From Streptomyces flavochromogenes (lineage in GTDB: Bacteria > Actinomycetota > Actinomycetes > Streptomycetales > Streptomycetaceae), in NCBI RefSeq assembly GCF_000717595.1, contig NZ_JNZO01000003.1:124001-188000 (forward strand): 64,000 nucleotides of DNA, written 5' to 3'. A program made the translations under genes and the position numbers. Every line of letters begins with the position of its first letter. Within the stretch, counting starts at the first letter, position 1. The notes under the pieces were generated by a model. That model searched no databases and was not told where the DNA came from. It saw only the letters and a program-made list of their open reading frames with translations. Positions 1-8,040 of the stretch are shown here, piece by piece.

Positions 1-408
1 CCGCCCGCGGTGAGCACCGGCACGTTCGCCGCCTGTCCCGCAGCAAGCCCCCGGCGTATCCGCCGCCCGTCCGCAGCGAGCCCCGGCGTACCGGCCGCAC
101 CCCTTGCCGCCGCCCCGTGGGCGACCCCGCCGCCCCTCCCACGTGAGCCCTCGTCAGAACCGCCTCGCCGTACACCGGCAGACCGCCGAACGGACGCGTC
201 CGACCCCCCTCCGGAACCCCGGAGTCCACCCCTTCGGGGACTCGGACGGCGCGTTGGGCACCCTCCCCGCGCGACCCCAAATAGCGTCCAGTAGGGTTTG
301 GTCCGCATAAACATCCAAACCCCTGCCCGCGGCCGGGGCGGCGACCGACCAGCGAGACGGACGGCCGTGGCCGACCAACGCGGGCCGAGACTCTCGGGAA
401 GGCGCTAC
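1..408. other. Region upstream of ctaC with no supported gene
   Basis: No convincing coding sequence is visible here. The short open frames are proline/arginine-rich and look like chance frames in GC-rich DNA. Two imperfect direct-repeat units of about 30 bp lie at about 37-69 and 69-100, sharing CGCAGC and CCCCGGCGTA cores. A TAGGGT hexamer at 291-296 is a candidate -10 element for the oxidase operon, but no clear -35 is visible, so the promoter call is weak. The left edge of the window may cut a neighbouring gene. Confidence 0.4.
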
Positions 409-1374
409 GTGAGTCCCAACGGCTCCGACCGCTCGTCGCGGCGCCCGATGCGGCGGAAGCTGCCGCAGGTGCTGACTGCGGGCCTGATCCTGGCGACAGC
501 CACCGGCTGCTCGTACAACTGGGAAGACTTCCCCCGCCTGGGTATGCCCACTCCGGTCACGGAAGAGGCTCCTACGATCCTGTCCCTCTGGCAGGGCTCG
601 TGGGCGGCTGCGCTCGCCACGGGCGTCCTGGTCTGGGGGCTGATCCTGTGGTCCGTGGTGTTCCACAGGCGCACCCGCACCAAGGTCGAGGTACCTCCGC
701 AGACGCGGTACAACATGCCCATCGAGGCGCTGTACACGGTGACGCCACTCATCATCGTGTCCGTCCTCTTCTACTTCACCGCGCGCGACGAGTCGAAGCT
801 CCTTTCGCTCGCCGACAAGCCGGCCCACACCATCAACGTGGTCGGCTACCAGTGGAGCTGGGGCTTCAACTACATCGAGAACGTGCCGGGTGTGAAGGGT
901 GACGCGCAGACGGCCCCGAACCTCGACGCCATCCCGGACAAGTTCCAGGACGACTTCCCGGCGAACGCCGGCGGCGTCTACGACGCCGGTATCCCCGGTG
1001 ACCGCAACCCGCAGACCGGCAACCCGGGCCCGACCCTGTGGCTGCCGAAGGGTGAGAAGGTCCGGTTCGTCCTGACCTCCCGCGACGTGATCCACTCCTT
1101 CTGGGTGGTCCCCTTCCTCATGAAGCAGGACGTCATCCCGGGTCACACCAACGCCTTCGAGGTCACCCCGACGCAGGAAGGCACCTTCCTCGGCAAGTGC
1201 GCCGAGCTGTGCGGTGTCGACCACTCCCGGATGCTCTTCAACGTCAAGGTGGTCTCCCCGGAGCGCTACCAGCAGCACCTGAAGGAGCTGGCCGAGAAGG
1301 GGCAGACCGGCTACATCCCGTCTGGCATCGAGCAGACGGACCCGGCCAGGAATGCGGAGAAGAACCAACTGTGA
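409..1374 (+). CDS. ctaC: Cytochrome c oxidase subunit II (CtaC)
   Basis: Subunit II of the aa3-type terminal oxidase. It carries the binuclear CuA centre that takes electrons from the bc1-linked cytochrome c and passes them to subunit I. The GTG at 409 is chosen because GGGAAGG lies 6 nt upstream; the open frame extends further 5' without homologous-looking sequence. A lipobox ending at C34 (TATGC) predicts a lipoprotein. Two membrane helices follow (about 60-86 and 105-127), then an extracytoplasmic cupredoxin domain. The CuA ligands are visible: H229, C264, E266, C268, H272 and M275. The stop overlaps ctaD by GTGA, indicating translational coupling. At 321 aa it has the usual actinobacterial length. 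Confidence 0.97.
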   Translation: MSPNGSDRSSRRPMRRKLPQVLTAGLILATATGCSYNWEDFPRLGMPTPVTEEAPTILSLWQGSWAAALATGVLVWGLILWSVVFHRRTRTKVEVPPQTRYNMPIEALYTVTPLIIVSVLFYFTARDESKLLSLADKPAHTINVVGYQWSWGFNYIENVPGVKGDAQTAPNLDAIPDKFQDDFPANAGGVYDAGIPGDRNPQTGNPGPTLWLPKGEKVRFVLTSRDVIHSFWVVPFLMKQDVIPGHTNAFEVTPTQEGTFLGKCAELCGVDHSRMLFNVKVVSPERYQQHLKELAEKGQTGYIPSGIEQTDPARNAEKNQL

Positions 1375-3107
1375 GCATCCACAACGAAACCCAGGGTGCC
1401 GCCGCAGCTGAGGACTCGTACGAGAACGAGCTGCCCGTACGGCGCAAGCAGCCCGGCAATGTCGTGATCAAGTGGCTGACCACCACCGACCACAAGACGA
1501 TCGGCACGCTCTACCTGGTCACGTCGTTCGTCTTCTTCTGCATCGGCGGACTCATGGCGCTCTTCATGCGCGCCGAGCTGGCCCGTCCGGGTACGCAGAT
1601 CATGTCGAACGAGCAGTTCAACCAGGCGTTCACGATGCACGGCACGATCATGCTGCTGATGTTCGCGACGCCGCTGTTCGCCGGATTCGCCAACTGGATC
1701 ATGCCGCTGCAGATCGGCGCGCCCGACGTGGCGTTCCCGCGGCTGAACATGTTCGCGTACTGGCTGTACCTCTTCGGCTCGATCATGGCGGTGGCCGGCT
1801 TCCTCACCCCGCAGGGTGCGGCCGACTTCGGCTGGTTCGCCTACTCCCCGCTGTCGGACGCCGTCCGCTCGCCGGGTATCGGCGCGGACATGTGGATCAT
1901 GGGTCTGGCCTTCTCCGGCTTCGGCACGATCCTCGGCTCGGTCAACTTCATCACCACGATCATCTGCATGCGCGCTCCGGGCATGACGATGTTCCGCATG
2001 CCGATCTTCACCTGGAACGTGCTGCTGACCGGTGTCCTGGTCCTGCTCGCCTTCCCGGTCCTCGCGGCCGCGCTGTTCGCCCTCGAGGCGGACCGCAAGT
2101 TCGGTGCACACGTCTTCGACGCGGCCAACGGTGGAGCGTTGCTCTGGCAACACCTCTTCTGGTTCTTCGGCCACCCAGAGGTGTACATCATCGCGCTGCC
2201 GTTCTTCGGCATCATCTCCGAGGTCATCCCGGTCTTCAGCCGCAAGCCGATGTTCGGCTACATCGGTCTGGTGGCCGCGACCATCGCGATCGCCGGTCTC
2301 TCCGTGACCGTGTGGGCGCACCACATGTACGTCACCGGTGGCGTGCTCCTCCCGTTCTTCTCCTTCATGACGTTCCTCATCGCCGTACCGACAGGCGTGA
2401 AGTTCTTCAACTGGATCGGAACGATGTGGAAGGGCTCGCTGTCCTTCGAGACACCGATGCTCTGGACGATCGGCTTCCTGATCACCTTCACCTTCGGTGG
2501 TCTGACCGGCGTCATCCTGGCCTCGCCGCCGATGGACTTCCACGTCTCCGACTCGTACTTCGTCGTCGCGCACTTCCACTACGTCGTCTTCGGCACCGTG
2601 GTCTTCGCGATGTTCGCCGGCTTCCACTTCTGGTGGCCGAAGTTCACGGGCAAGATGCTGGACGAGCGGCTCGGCAAGATGACGTTCTGGACGCTGTTCA
2701 TCGGCTTCCACGGCACCTTCCTCGTGCAGCACTGGCTCGGTGCCGAGGGCATGCCGCGTCGTTACGCGGACTACCTCGACGCCGACGGCTTCACCGCTCT
2801 GAACACGATCTCGACGATCTCCTCCTTCCTGCTCGGTCTGTCGATCCTGCCGTTCCTCTACAACGTCTGGAAGACCGCCAAGTACGGCAAGAAGATCGAG
2901 GTCGACGACCCGTGGGGCTACGGCCGTTCGCTCGAATGGGCGACGTCCTGCCCGCCGCCGCGGCACAACTTCCTCACCCTGCCGCGGATCCGTTCGGAAT
3001 CCCCGGCGTTCGATCTGCACCACCCTGAGATCGCGGCTCTCGACCAGCTCGAGAACAAGGGTCACGTGGCCGAGGCCCTCGCGGGCGGCAAGGAGGCCGG
3101 CAAGTGA
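1371..3107 (+). CDS. ctaD: Cytochrome c oxidase subunit I (CtaD)
   Basis: Catalytic heme-copper subunit of the aa3 oxidase, reducing O2 to water and pumping protons. The 578-aa protein has about twelve membrane helices. Visible ligands are H90 (low-spin heme a), H268 with Y272 in GHPEVY (CuB and the cross-linked tyrosine; E270 of the pump motif lies between), H317-H318 (CuB), and H401/H403 in AHFHYV (heme a3 and heme a). The GTG at 1371 overlaps the ctaC stop and gives an N-terminus that fits the actinobacterial family, while the longer open frame upstream is only ctaC in another frame. The stop overlaps ctaF by GTGA. Confidence 0.98.
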   Translation: MSIHNETQGAAAAEDSYENELPVRRKQPGNVVIKWLTTTDHKTIGTLYLVTSFVFFCIGGLMALFMRAELARPGTQIMSNEQFNQAFTMHGTIMLLMFATPLFAGFANWIMPLQIGAPDVAFPRLNMFAYWLYLFGSIMAVAGFLTPQGAADFGWFAYSPLSDAVRSPGIGADMWIMGLAFSGFGTILGSVNFITTIICMRAPGMTMFRMPIFTWNVLLTGVLVLLAFPVLAAALFALEADRKFGAHVFDAANGGALLWQHLFWFFGHPEVYIIALPFFGIISEVIPVFSRKPMFGYIGLVAATIAIAGLSVTVWAHHMYVTGGVLLPFFSFMTFLIAVPTGVKFFNWIGTMWKGSLSFETPMLWTIGFLITFTFGGLTGVILASPPMDFHVSDSYFVVAHFHYVVFGTVVFAMFAGFHFWWPKFTGKMLDERLGKMTFWTLFIGFHGTFLVQHWLGAEGMPRRYADYLDADGFTALNTISTISSFLLGLSILPFLYNVWKTAKYGKKIEVDDPWGYGRSLEWATSCPPPRHNFLTLPRIRSESPAFDLHHPEIAALDQLENKGHVAEALAGGKEAGK

Positions 3108-3502
3108 AGATCCAGGGCAAGATGTTCATCTGGCTGAGCGTCTTCATCCTCGCCATGGCCGTCCTGTACGGCGTGTGGTCGAAGGAGCCGGTCGGTACGA
3201 CGGCGCTGTTCCTGGCGTTCGGCCTGTCCATCATGATCGGCTACTACCTGGCCTTCACGGCCAAGCGTGTCGACGCGATGGCGCAGGACGACAAGGAGGC
3301 CGACGTCGCGGACGAGGCCGGTGAAGTGGGCTTCTTCGCCCCGCACAGCTGGCAGCCGCTGTCGCTGGCCGTCGGCGGCGCGCTCGCCTTCCTCGCCATC
3401 GCGATGGGCTGGTGGATCCTGTACTTCTCCGCCCCGCTGATCCTCGTCGGCCTGTTCGGCTGGGTCTTCGAGTTCTACCGCGGCGAGAACCAGAACCAGT
3501 AG
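3104..3502 (+). CDS. ctaF: Cytochrome c oxidase subunit IV (CtaF)
   Basis: Small actinobacterial oxidase subunit of 132 aa, not involved in catalysis but part of the bc1-aa3 supercomplex. The sequence shows two hydrophobic helices at the N-terminus (about 5-24 and 32-52), a charged acidic stretch, and two further helices (about 83-102 and 103-122), a four-helix topology known for the family. The GTG start overlaps the ctaD stop by 4 nt. It is the last gene of the ctaCDF unit and is followed by a strong intrinsic terminator, so ctaE and qcrCAB are probably transcribed separately. Confidence 0.93.
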   Translation: MKIQGKMFIWLSVFILAMAVLYGVWSKEPVGTTALFLAFGLSIMIGYYLAFTAKRVDAMAQDDKEADVADEAGEVGFFAPHSWQPLSLAVGGALAFLAIAMGWWILYFSAPLILVGLFGWVFEFYRGENQNQ

Positions 3503-3530
3503 CGGTACCCCGCTCCGCACCGGAGCACCC

Positions 3531-3576
3531 GAGGGGCCCGGACACTTCGTCACCGAAGTGTCCGGGCCCCTCTTTT
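3531..3576 (+). terminator. Intrinsic terminator after ctaCDF
   Basis: Perfect 19-bp inverted repeat (3531-3549 with 3554-3572), four-base loop TCAC, then TTTT. It lies 28 nt after the ctaF stop. Confidence 0.93.
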
Positions 3577-3623
3577 GGCGCACTCGGCGCGCTGGTGCCG
3601 AGGACAGTCCTTAGCGTGAAGTC

Positions 3624-4877
3624 ATGAACGACACGCCGCGCATTCGGACTGTTCTGAGCTGCACTCTTCTGGCCGTCACCGTCACCGCAGCCGCCTCGGC
3701 GTGCGCGGGCTCGGACGGCCATCCCCTGTCGGCGAGGGCGTATGACGCGGCGGACCAGCTCGCGGTCAGCGCCCCCGCGGACGGCGCCAAGGCCGACCCC
3801 GAGAAGCCCCTGGAGGTCACGGCCAAGGGCGACGACGGCAGGATCACCGACGTCACCGCCATAGACACGGCGGGCCGCCATCTCGCGGGCGAACTCACCG
3901 CGGACGGGCGACGCTGGCGCTCCACGGTCGCCCTGGCCGCCGGCACCCGCTACACGGTCCGCGTCGCCACCGAGGACGAGGACGGCGCTCCAGGCGCCCG
4001 TACGTTCACCTTCGAGACGGCCCCGGCCAAACGGGCGCTGACCGCGACCTTCGGTCCGGAGGCGGGCACATACGGCGTCGGACAGCCCATCACGGCCGAC
4101 CTGAGCCTCCCCGTCAAGGACCGCGAGGCCCGTGCCGTCGTCGAACGGGCCCTCAAGGTCCGCTCCACGCCGTCAGTCGAGGGCGCCTGGTACTGGGTGG
4201 ACGACAAGAAGCTGCACTTCCGCCCGAAGGAGTACTGGCCGGCCGGCGCCAGTGTCACGATCACCGGCAACCTGGACGGCCTCAAGGTCGGCGACAAGCT
4301 CTACGGCGGCGCTTCCAAGCCGCTGAAGCTCACGATCGGGGACCGGATCGAGGCCGTCGCGGACGCCGGGTCGCACTACATGACCGTGCGGCGCAACGGA
4401 GAAGTGATCAATACCATTCCGGTGACCACCGGCAAGCCGGGCTTCTCCACCCGAAACGGTATCAAAGTGGTGCTCGGCAAGGAGTACTACGTCCGGATGC
4501 GGGGCACCAGCATCGGCATCGCGGAGGGCAGCTCGGAGTCGTACGACCTGCCGGTCTACTACGCCACCCGGGTCACCTGGAGCGGTGAGTACGTCCACGC
4601 CGCGCCCTGGTCGGTCGGCTCGCAGGGCGTGGCGAACGTCAGCCACGGCTGTGTCGGCATGTCGACGGGGAACGCGGCCTGGTTCTACGAGACCGTCCGC
4701 CCCGGCGACATCGTCCGCGTCGTCAACAGCTTCGGCAACACGATGGACACCTTCGGCAACGGCTTCGGCGACTGGAACCTGACCTGGGCCAAGTGGCGGG
4801 AGGGCAGCGCCCTGGTGGAGGCCGCCGGAAACCCGGTGGCCACCACGGAGAAGGCCCGCCTCAGGCCCTCGATCTGA
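3624..4877 (+). CDS. L,D-transpeptidase lipoprotein (Ldt)
   Basis: Peptidoglycan cross-linking enzyme forming 3-3 links between diaminopimelate residues, acting outside the membrane. A signal peptide ends in a lipobox with lipidated C27 (ASAC). Immunoglobulin-like domains of the Ldt(Mt2) type occupy about 45-255 and the YkuD catalytic domain about 255-385. The signature is present: a histidine in YVHAAPW followed by S340-H341-G342-C343, C343 being the nucleophile. At 417 aa it matches actinobacterial Ldts. There is no Shine-Dalgarno; TAGCGT at 3612-3617 sits 6 nt before the ATG, suggesting a leaderless mRNA. Its position inside the oxidase locus is shared, as I recall, with other streptomycetes. 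Confidence 0.93.
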   Translation: MNDTPRIRTVLSCTLLAVTVTAAASACAGSDGHPLSARAYDAADQLAVSAPADGAKADPEKPLEVTAKGDDGRITDVTAIDTAGRHLAGELTADGRRWRSTVALAAGTRYTVRVATEDEDGAPGARTFTFETAPAKRALTATFGPEAGTYGVGQPITADLSLPVKDREARAVVERALKVRSTPSVEGAWYWVDDKKLHFRPKEYWPAGASVTITGNLDGLKVGDKLYGGASKPLKLTIGDRIEAVADAGSHYMTVRRNGEVINTIPVTTGKPGFSTRNGIKVVLGKEYYVRMRGTSIGIAEGSSESYDLPVYYATRVTWSGEYVHAAPWSVGSQGVANVSHGCVGMSTGNAAWFYETVRPGDIVRVVNSFGNTMDTFGNGFGDWNLTWAKWREGSALVEAAGNPVATTEKARLRPSI

Positions 4878-4882
4878 TCAGC

Positions 4883-5284
4883 TCACGCGTCGATCGACAG
4901 GCGCGAGCGGATCAGGGAGGCCAAGGACGCCGCGAACTCGACCGGTTCGACCGGAAGGGTGACCGCGGCGTCCGCGCGGCTCCAGGTGGCCAGCCAGGCG
5001 TCCTGCGGGCGGCCGATGAGCAGCAGCACCGGCGGGCAGTGGAAGACCTCGTCCTTGATCTGCCGGCAGACGCCCATGCCGCCCGCGGGAACCGCCTCGC
5101 CGTCCAGGACACAGACGTCGATGCCGCCCTCGTCCAGGCGCTTCAGCACCGCCGGCAGCGTCGCGCACTCCACGAACTCCACCGGGGGGACGTCCGACGC
5201 GGGCCTGCGCCCGGCCGCCAGCCGCACCTGCTCGCGGGTGTTCGCGTCATCGCTGTAGACCAGGACCGTGGCACTCGACTGCAT
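4883..5284 (-). CDS. Atypical response-regulator receiver-domain protein
   Basis: A 133-aa single-domain protein resembling CheY-type receivers. The acidic pair D12-D13 follows the first strand, the expected phosphoacceptor D61 sits in VCVLDGE, and a small residue (G91) occupies the Thr/Ser position. The conserved lysine before the cis-proline is missing: the motif reads TLPVEP with L110 where K is expected. It may therefore signal without normal phosphorylation. The ATG at 5284 is preceded by GGAGGAA; the longer upstream frame has no such site. It is convergent with the L,D-transpeptidase (stops 5 nt apart) and divergent from ctaE. There is no output domain and no kinase beside it; function unknown. 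Confidence 0.75.
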   Translation of the reverse strand: MQSSATVLVYSDDANTREQVRLAAGRRPASDVPPVEFVECATLPAVLKRLDEGGIDVCVLDGEAVPAGGMGVCRQIKDEVFHCPPVLLLIGRPQDAWLATWSRADAAVTLPVEPVEFAASLASLIRSRLSIDA

Positions 5285-5475
5285 CGTTCCTCCGGCTGGG
5301 AAGGCGGGTGGGTCGTCGTCGACCGATGCGCGGATGCTACTCCGGTCCACACCCCGTCAACACCCGTTCAACACCTGTTCGAAGGGTGCCGGGGGGCCCT
5401 CGCGCTGGGCCGTATGGGCTGGACACACCCCTCTGACACTCCGAACGGCACCCCCCGGAGTGAGGGCGGGATAAG

Positions 5476-5496
5476 CGACCGACATAATGTCGGTCG
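5476..5496. repeat. Perfect 21-bp palindrome over the ctaE start
   Basis: The 10-bp arms 5476-5485 and 5487-5496 are exact reverse complements around a single A at 5486. The ATG proposed for ctaE (5487-5489) is the first codon of the right arm. It could be an operator or an RNA structure. It also contains CATAAT (5483-5488), a -10-like hexamer 7 nt before an in-frame GTG at 5496. Confidence 0.6.
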
Positions 5497-6107
5497 TGGC
5501 GACAGTAACGACAGTAGAAACAGGGCACGCGCACCCGTCGGTCAATCGACCGAACCTCACCAGCGTCGGAACCATCATCTGGTTGAGCTCCGAGCTGATG
5601 TTCTTCGCGGCCCTCTTCGCGATGTACTTCACCCTTCGATCGGTGATGGGCGCCGAGTACTGGACGGAAAAGGCAGACGCCTTGAACTTCCCGTTCTCGG
5701 CGACGAACACCACGATCCTGGTGCTCTCCTCACTCACCTGCCAGCTCGGCGTCTTCGCCGCAGAGCGGGGCGACGTGAAGAAGCTCCGGTCGTGGTTCAT
5801 CATCACGTTCGTGATGGGTTCGATCTTCATCGGCGGACAGGTCTTCGAGTACACCGAGCTGGTGAAGCACGAGGGCCTCTCGCTCTCGTCGGACCCGTAC
5901 GGCTCCGTGTTCTACCTGACCACCGGCTTCCACGGCCTGCACGTGACGGGCGGTCTCATCGCCTTCCTGCTGGTCCTCGGCCGGACGTACGCCGCCAAGA
6001 GGTTCACTCACGAGCAGGCAACCGCCGCCATCGTCGTGTCCTACTACTGGCACTTCGTCGATGTCGTCTGGATCGGCCTCTTCGCCACGATCTACATGAT
6101 CAAGTAG
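5487..6107 (+). CDS. ctaE: Cytochrome c oxidase subunit III (CtaE)
   Basis: Integral membrane subunit III of the aa3 oxidase, 206 aa with five predicted helices, the short form typical of actinobacteria. Recognisable stretches are the [13 protein letters not shown] helix and the FHGLHVTGG and [11 protein letters not shown] segments with conserved histidines. The start is uncertain. ATG 5487 lacks a clear Shine-Dalgarno and lies in a palindrome. GTG 5496, three codons later, has CATAAT 7 nt upstream and would fit a leaderless mRNA. It starts the second respiratory block, 74 nt before qcrC. Confidence 0.95.
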   Translation: MSVVATVTTVETGHAHPSVNRPNLTSVGTIIWLSSELMFFAALFAMYFTLRSVMGAEYWTEKADALNFPFSATNTTILVLSSLTCQLGVFAAERGDVKKLRSWFIITFVMGSIFIGGQVFEYTELVKHEGLSLSSDPYGSVFYLTTGFHGLHVTGGLIAFLLVLGRTYAAKRFTHEQATAAIVVSYYWHFVDVVWIGLFATIYMIK

Positions 6108-6181
6108 TCGGCGCCGCCGACACGGCGGACCGAGACATCCAGCAAGCATCGACGCAGAAGATCCTGACACCGGGGTAATCC

Positions 6182-6991
6182 GTGAAAAAGCTCTCCGCAC
6201 GACGACGCCATCCGCTGGCGGCGGTCGTCGTCCTACTTCTCGCGCTGGCGGCCACTGGGGGGCTGTACGCCGCGTTCGCGCCCGCGGGCACGGCGAAGGC
6301 CGATGAAACCGCCCAGTCCCTCGCCATCGAGGAGGGGAAGAAGCTCTACTCCGTCGGCTGCGCCAGCTGCCACGGAACCGGCGGTCAGGGCACCTCTGAC
6401 GGCCCCTCCCTCGTCGGCGTCGGTTCGGCCGCCGTCGACTTCCAGGTCGGCACGGGCCGCATGCCGGCCCAGCAGCCGGGCGCCCAGGTCCCGAAGAAGA
6501 AGACCATCTACTCGCAGGCTGAGATCGATCAGCTCGCGGCGTACGTCGCTTCTCTCGGTGCCGGCCCGATCACGCCGACCGAGAGCCAGTACAGCCCTGA
6601 CGGTGCTGACATCGCCAAGGGTGGCGAGCTGTTCCGCACCAACTGTGCCCAGTGCCACAACTTCACCGGTGAGGGTGGCGCGCTGACCTACGGCAAGTAC
6701 GCCCCGAACCTCGAAGGCGTGAGCCCGAAGCACCTCTACGAGGCCATGCAGACCGGCCCGCAGAACATGCCCTCCTTCCCGGACACGACCATGCCGGAGA
6801 AGGAGAAGAAGGACATCATCGCGTACGTCCAGGCCGTCAACGGCGAGAAGGCCGACAGCCCGGGCGGTCTCTCGCTCGGTGGCCTCGGCCCCGTCTCCGA
6901 GGGCCTGTTCGCCTGGGTCTTCGGTCTGGGTGCGCTGATCGCTGTTGCCGTCTGGGTCGCGGCCCACACCGCTAAGGCCAAGAAGTCATGA
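6182..6991 (+). CDS. qcrC: Diheme cytochrome c of the bc1 complex (QcrC)
   Basis: Membrane-anchored diheme cytochrome c that hands electrons from the Rieske centre directly to CuA of the oxidase, replacing soluble cytochrome c in actinobacteria. The 269-aa protein has an N-terminal helix (about 11-32), two cytochrome c domains with heme motifs C60-ASC-H64 and C155-AQC-H159, and a C-terminal membrane helix (about 243-263). The sixth ligands are probably methionines in the RMPAQQ and QNMPSFP segments. The start is GTG 6182. The stop overlaps qcrA by ATGA. Confidence 0.97.
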   Translation: MKKLSARRRHPLAAVVVLLLALAATGGLYAAFAPAGTAKADETAQSLAIEEGKKLYSVGCASCHGTGGQGTSDGPSLVGVGSAAVDFQVGTGRMPAQQPGAQVPKKKTIYSQAEIDQLAAYVASLGAGPITPTESQYSPDGADIAKGGELFRTNCAQCHNFTGEGGALTYGKYAPNLEGVSPKHLYEAMQTGPQNMPSFPDTTMPEKEKKDIIAYVQAVNGEKADSPGGLSLGGLGPVSEGLFAWVFGLGALIAVAVWVAAHTAKAKKS

Positions 6992-8040
6992 GTAGCCAAG
7001 AGATTCCAGAAGAGAACCTGCCGGCAGGGCAGGACACCGCGCACGGCGCGGTGAAGGTCGCCGACGACCCGTTCGCCGACCCGGGCCTCCCGCCCCACAA
7101 GCCCCGCATCCAGGACATCGACGAGCGGGCCGCGCGTCGGTCCGAGCGCGCGGTGGCGTTCATGTTCACGCTGTCGATGCTGGCCACGATCGGCTTCATC
7201 GCCTCGTACGTGATCTTCCCGGTCGACAAGATCGTGTACATCTGGCCCTTCGGCCGGGTGTCCGCGCTCAACTTCGCGCTGGGCTGGACCCTGGGTCTCG
7301 CGCTCTTCTTCATCGGCGCGGGCGCGGTCCACTGGGCCCGCACCCTGATGTCCGACGTCGAGATCGCGGACGAGCGTCACCCGATCGCGGCCGACCCGGA
7401 GACCAAGGCGAAGGTCATGTCGGACTTCGCGGCCGGTGCCGCCGAGTCGGGCATGGGGCGTCGCAAGCTCATCCGCAACACGATGTTCGGCGCGCTGTCG
7501 CTCGTTCCGCTCTCCGGCATCGTGCTGCTGCGGGACATGGGCCCGCTGCCCGAGAAGAAGCTCCGGACCACGATGTGGGCCAAGGGTCTTCAGCTCATCA
7601 ACATGAACACGCACGAGCCGCTGCGTCCCGAGGACGTCGCGGTCGGTTCGCTGACCTTCGCGATGCCCGAGGGCCTCTCGGAGCACGACCACGACTTCCA
7701 GGTCGAGATCGCCAAGGCCGCCCTGATGATCGTCCGGATCCAGCCGGAGGACATCAAGGACAAGCGCGAGCTCGAGTGGTCGCACGAGGGCATCGTCGCC
7801 TTCTCGAAGATCTGCACCCACGTGGGCTGCCCGATCTCCCTGTACGAGCAGCAGACGCACCACGTCCTCTGCCCGTGCCACCAGTCCACCTTCGACCTCT
7901 CCGACGGCGCCCGCGTCATCTTCGGCCCGGCCGGTCACGCCCTCCCGCAGCTGCGGATCGGCGTGAACGACAAGGGCTTCCTGGAGGCGCTCGGCGACTT
8001 CGACGAGCCCGTCGGTCCGTCCTTCTGGGAGCGCGGATGA
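6988..8040 (+). CDS. qcrA: Rieske iron-sulfur subunit (QcrA)
   Basis: Rieske [2Fe-2S] protein of the bc1 complex, 350 aa. Three membrane helices (about 56-77, 93-117 and 165-182) precede the extracytoplasmic Rieske fold. Cluster ligands are C276 and H278 in CTHVGC, and C295 and H298 in CPCH; C281 and C297 should form the stabilising disulfide. A twin arginine (R158-R159) precedes the third helix. In the S. coelicolor homologue the first two helices are known to insert by Sec and the third by Tat, and this sequence keeps that arrangement. ATGA overlaps couple it to qcrC and qcrB. Confidence 0.97.
   Translation: MSSQEIPEENLPAGQDTAHGAVKVADDPFADPGLPPHKPRIQDIDERAARRSERAVAFMFTLSMLATIGFIASYVIFPVDKIVYIWPFGRVSALNFALGWTLGLALFFIGAGAVHWARTLMSDVEIADERHPIAADPETKAKVMSDFAAGAAESGMGRRKLIRNTMFGALSLVPLSGIVLLRDMGPLPEKKLRTTMWAKGLQLINMNTHEPLRPEDVAVGSLTFAMPEGLSEHDHDFQVEIAKAALMIVRIQPEDIKDKRELEWSHEGIVAFSKICTHVGCPISLYEQQTHHVLCPCHQSTFDLSDGARVIFGPAGHALPQLRIGVNDKGFLEALGDFDEPVGPSFWERG

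Noticed and set aside
10..310. Two short plus-strand frames at the left edge
   Set aside because: Proline/arginine/serine-rich without a ribosome site or recognisable motif; better explained as upstream region of ctaC.
1311..3065. Long minus-strand open frame opposite ctaD
   Set aside because: Its codons are the complement of a high-GC3 gene; the product is Arg/Glu/Asp-rich low complexity. The same applies to long antisense frames opposite qcrB, the acyl-CoA ligase, the amidase and the anthranilate synthase.
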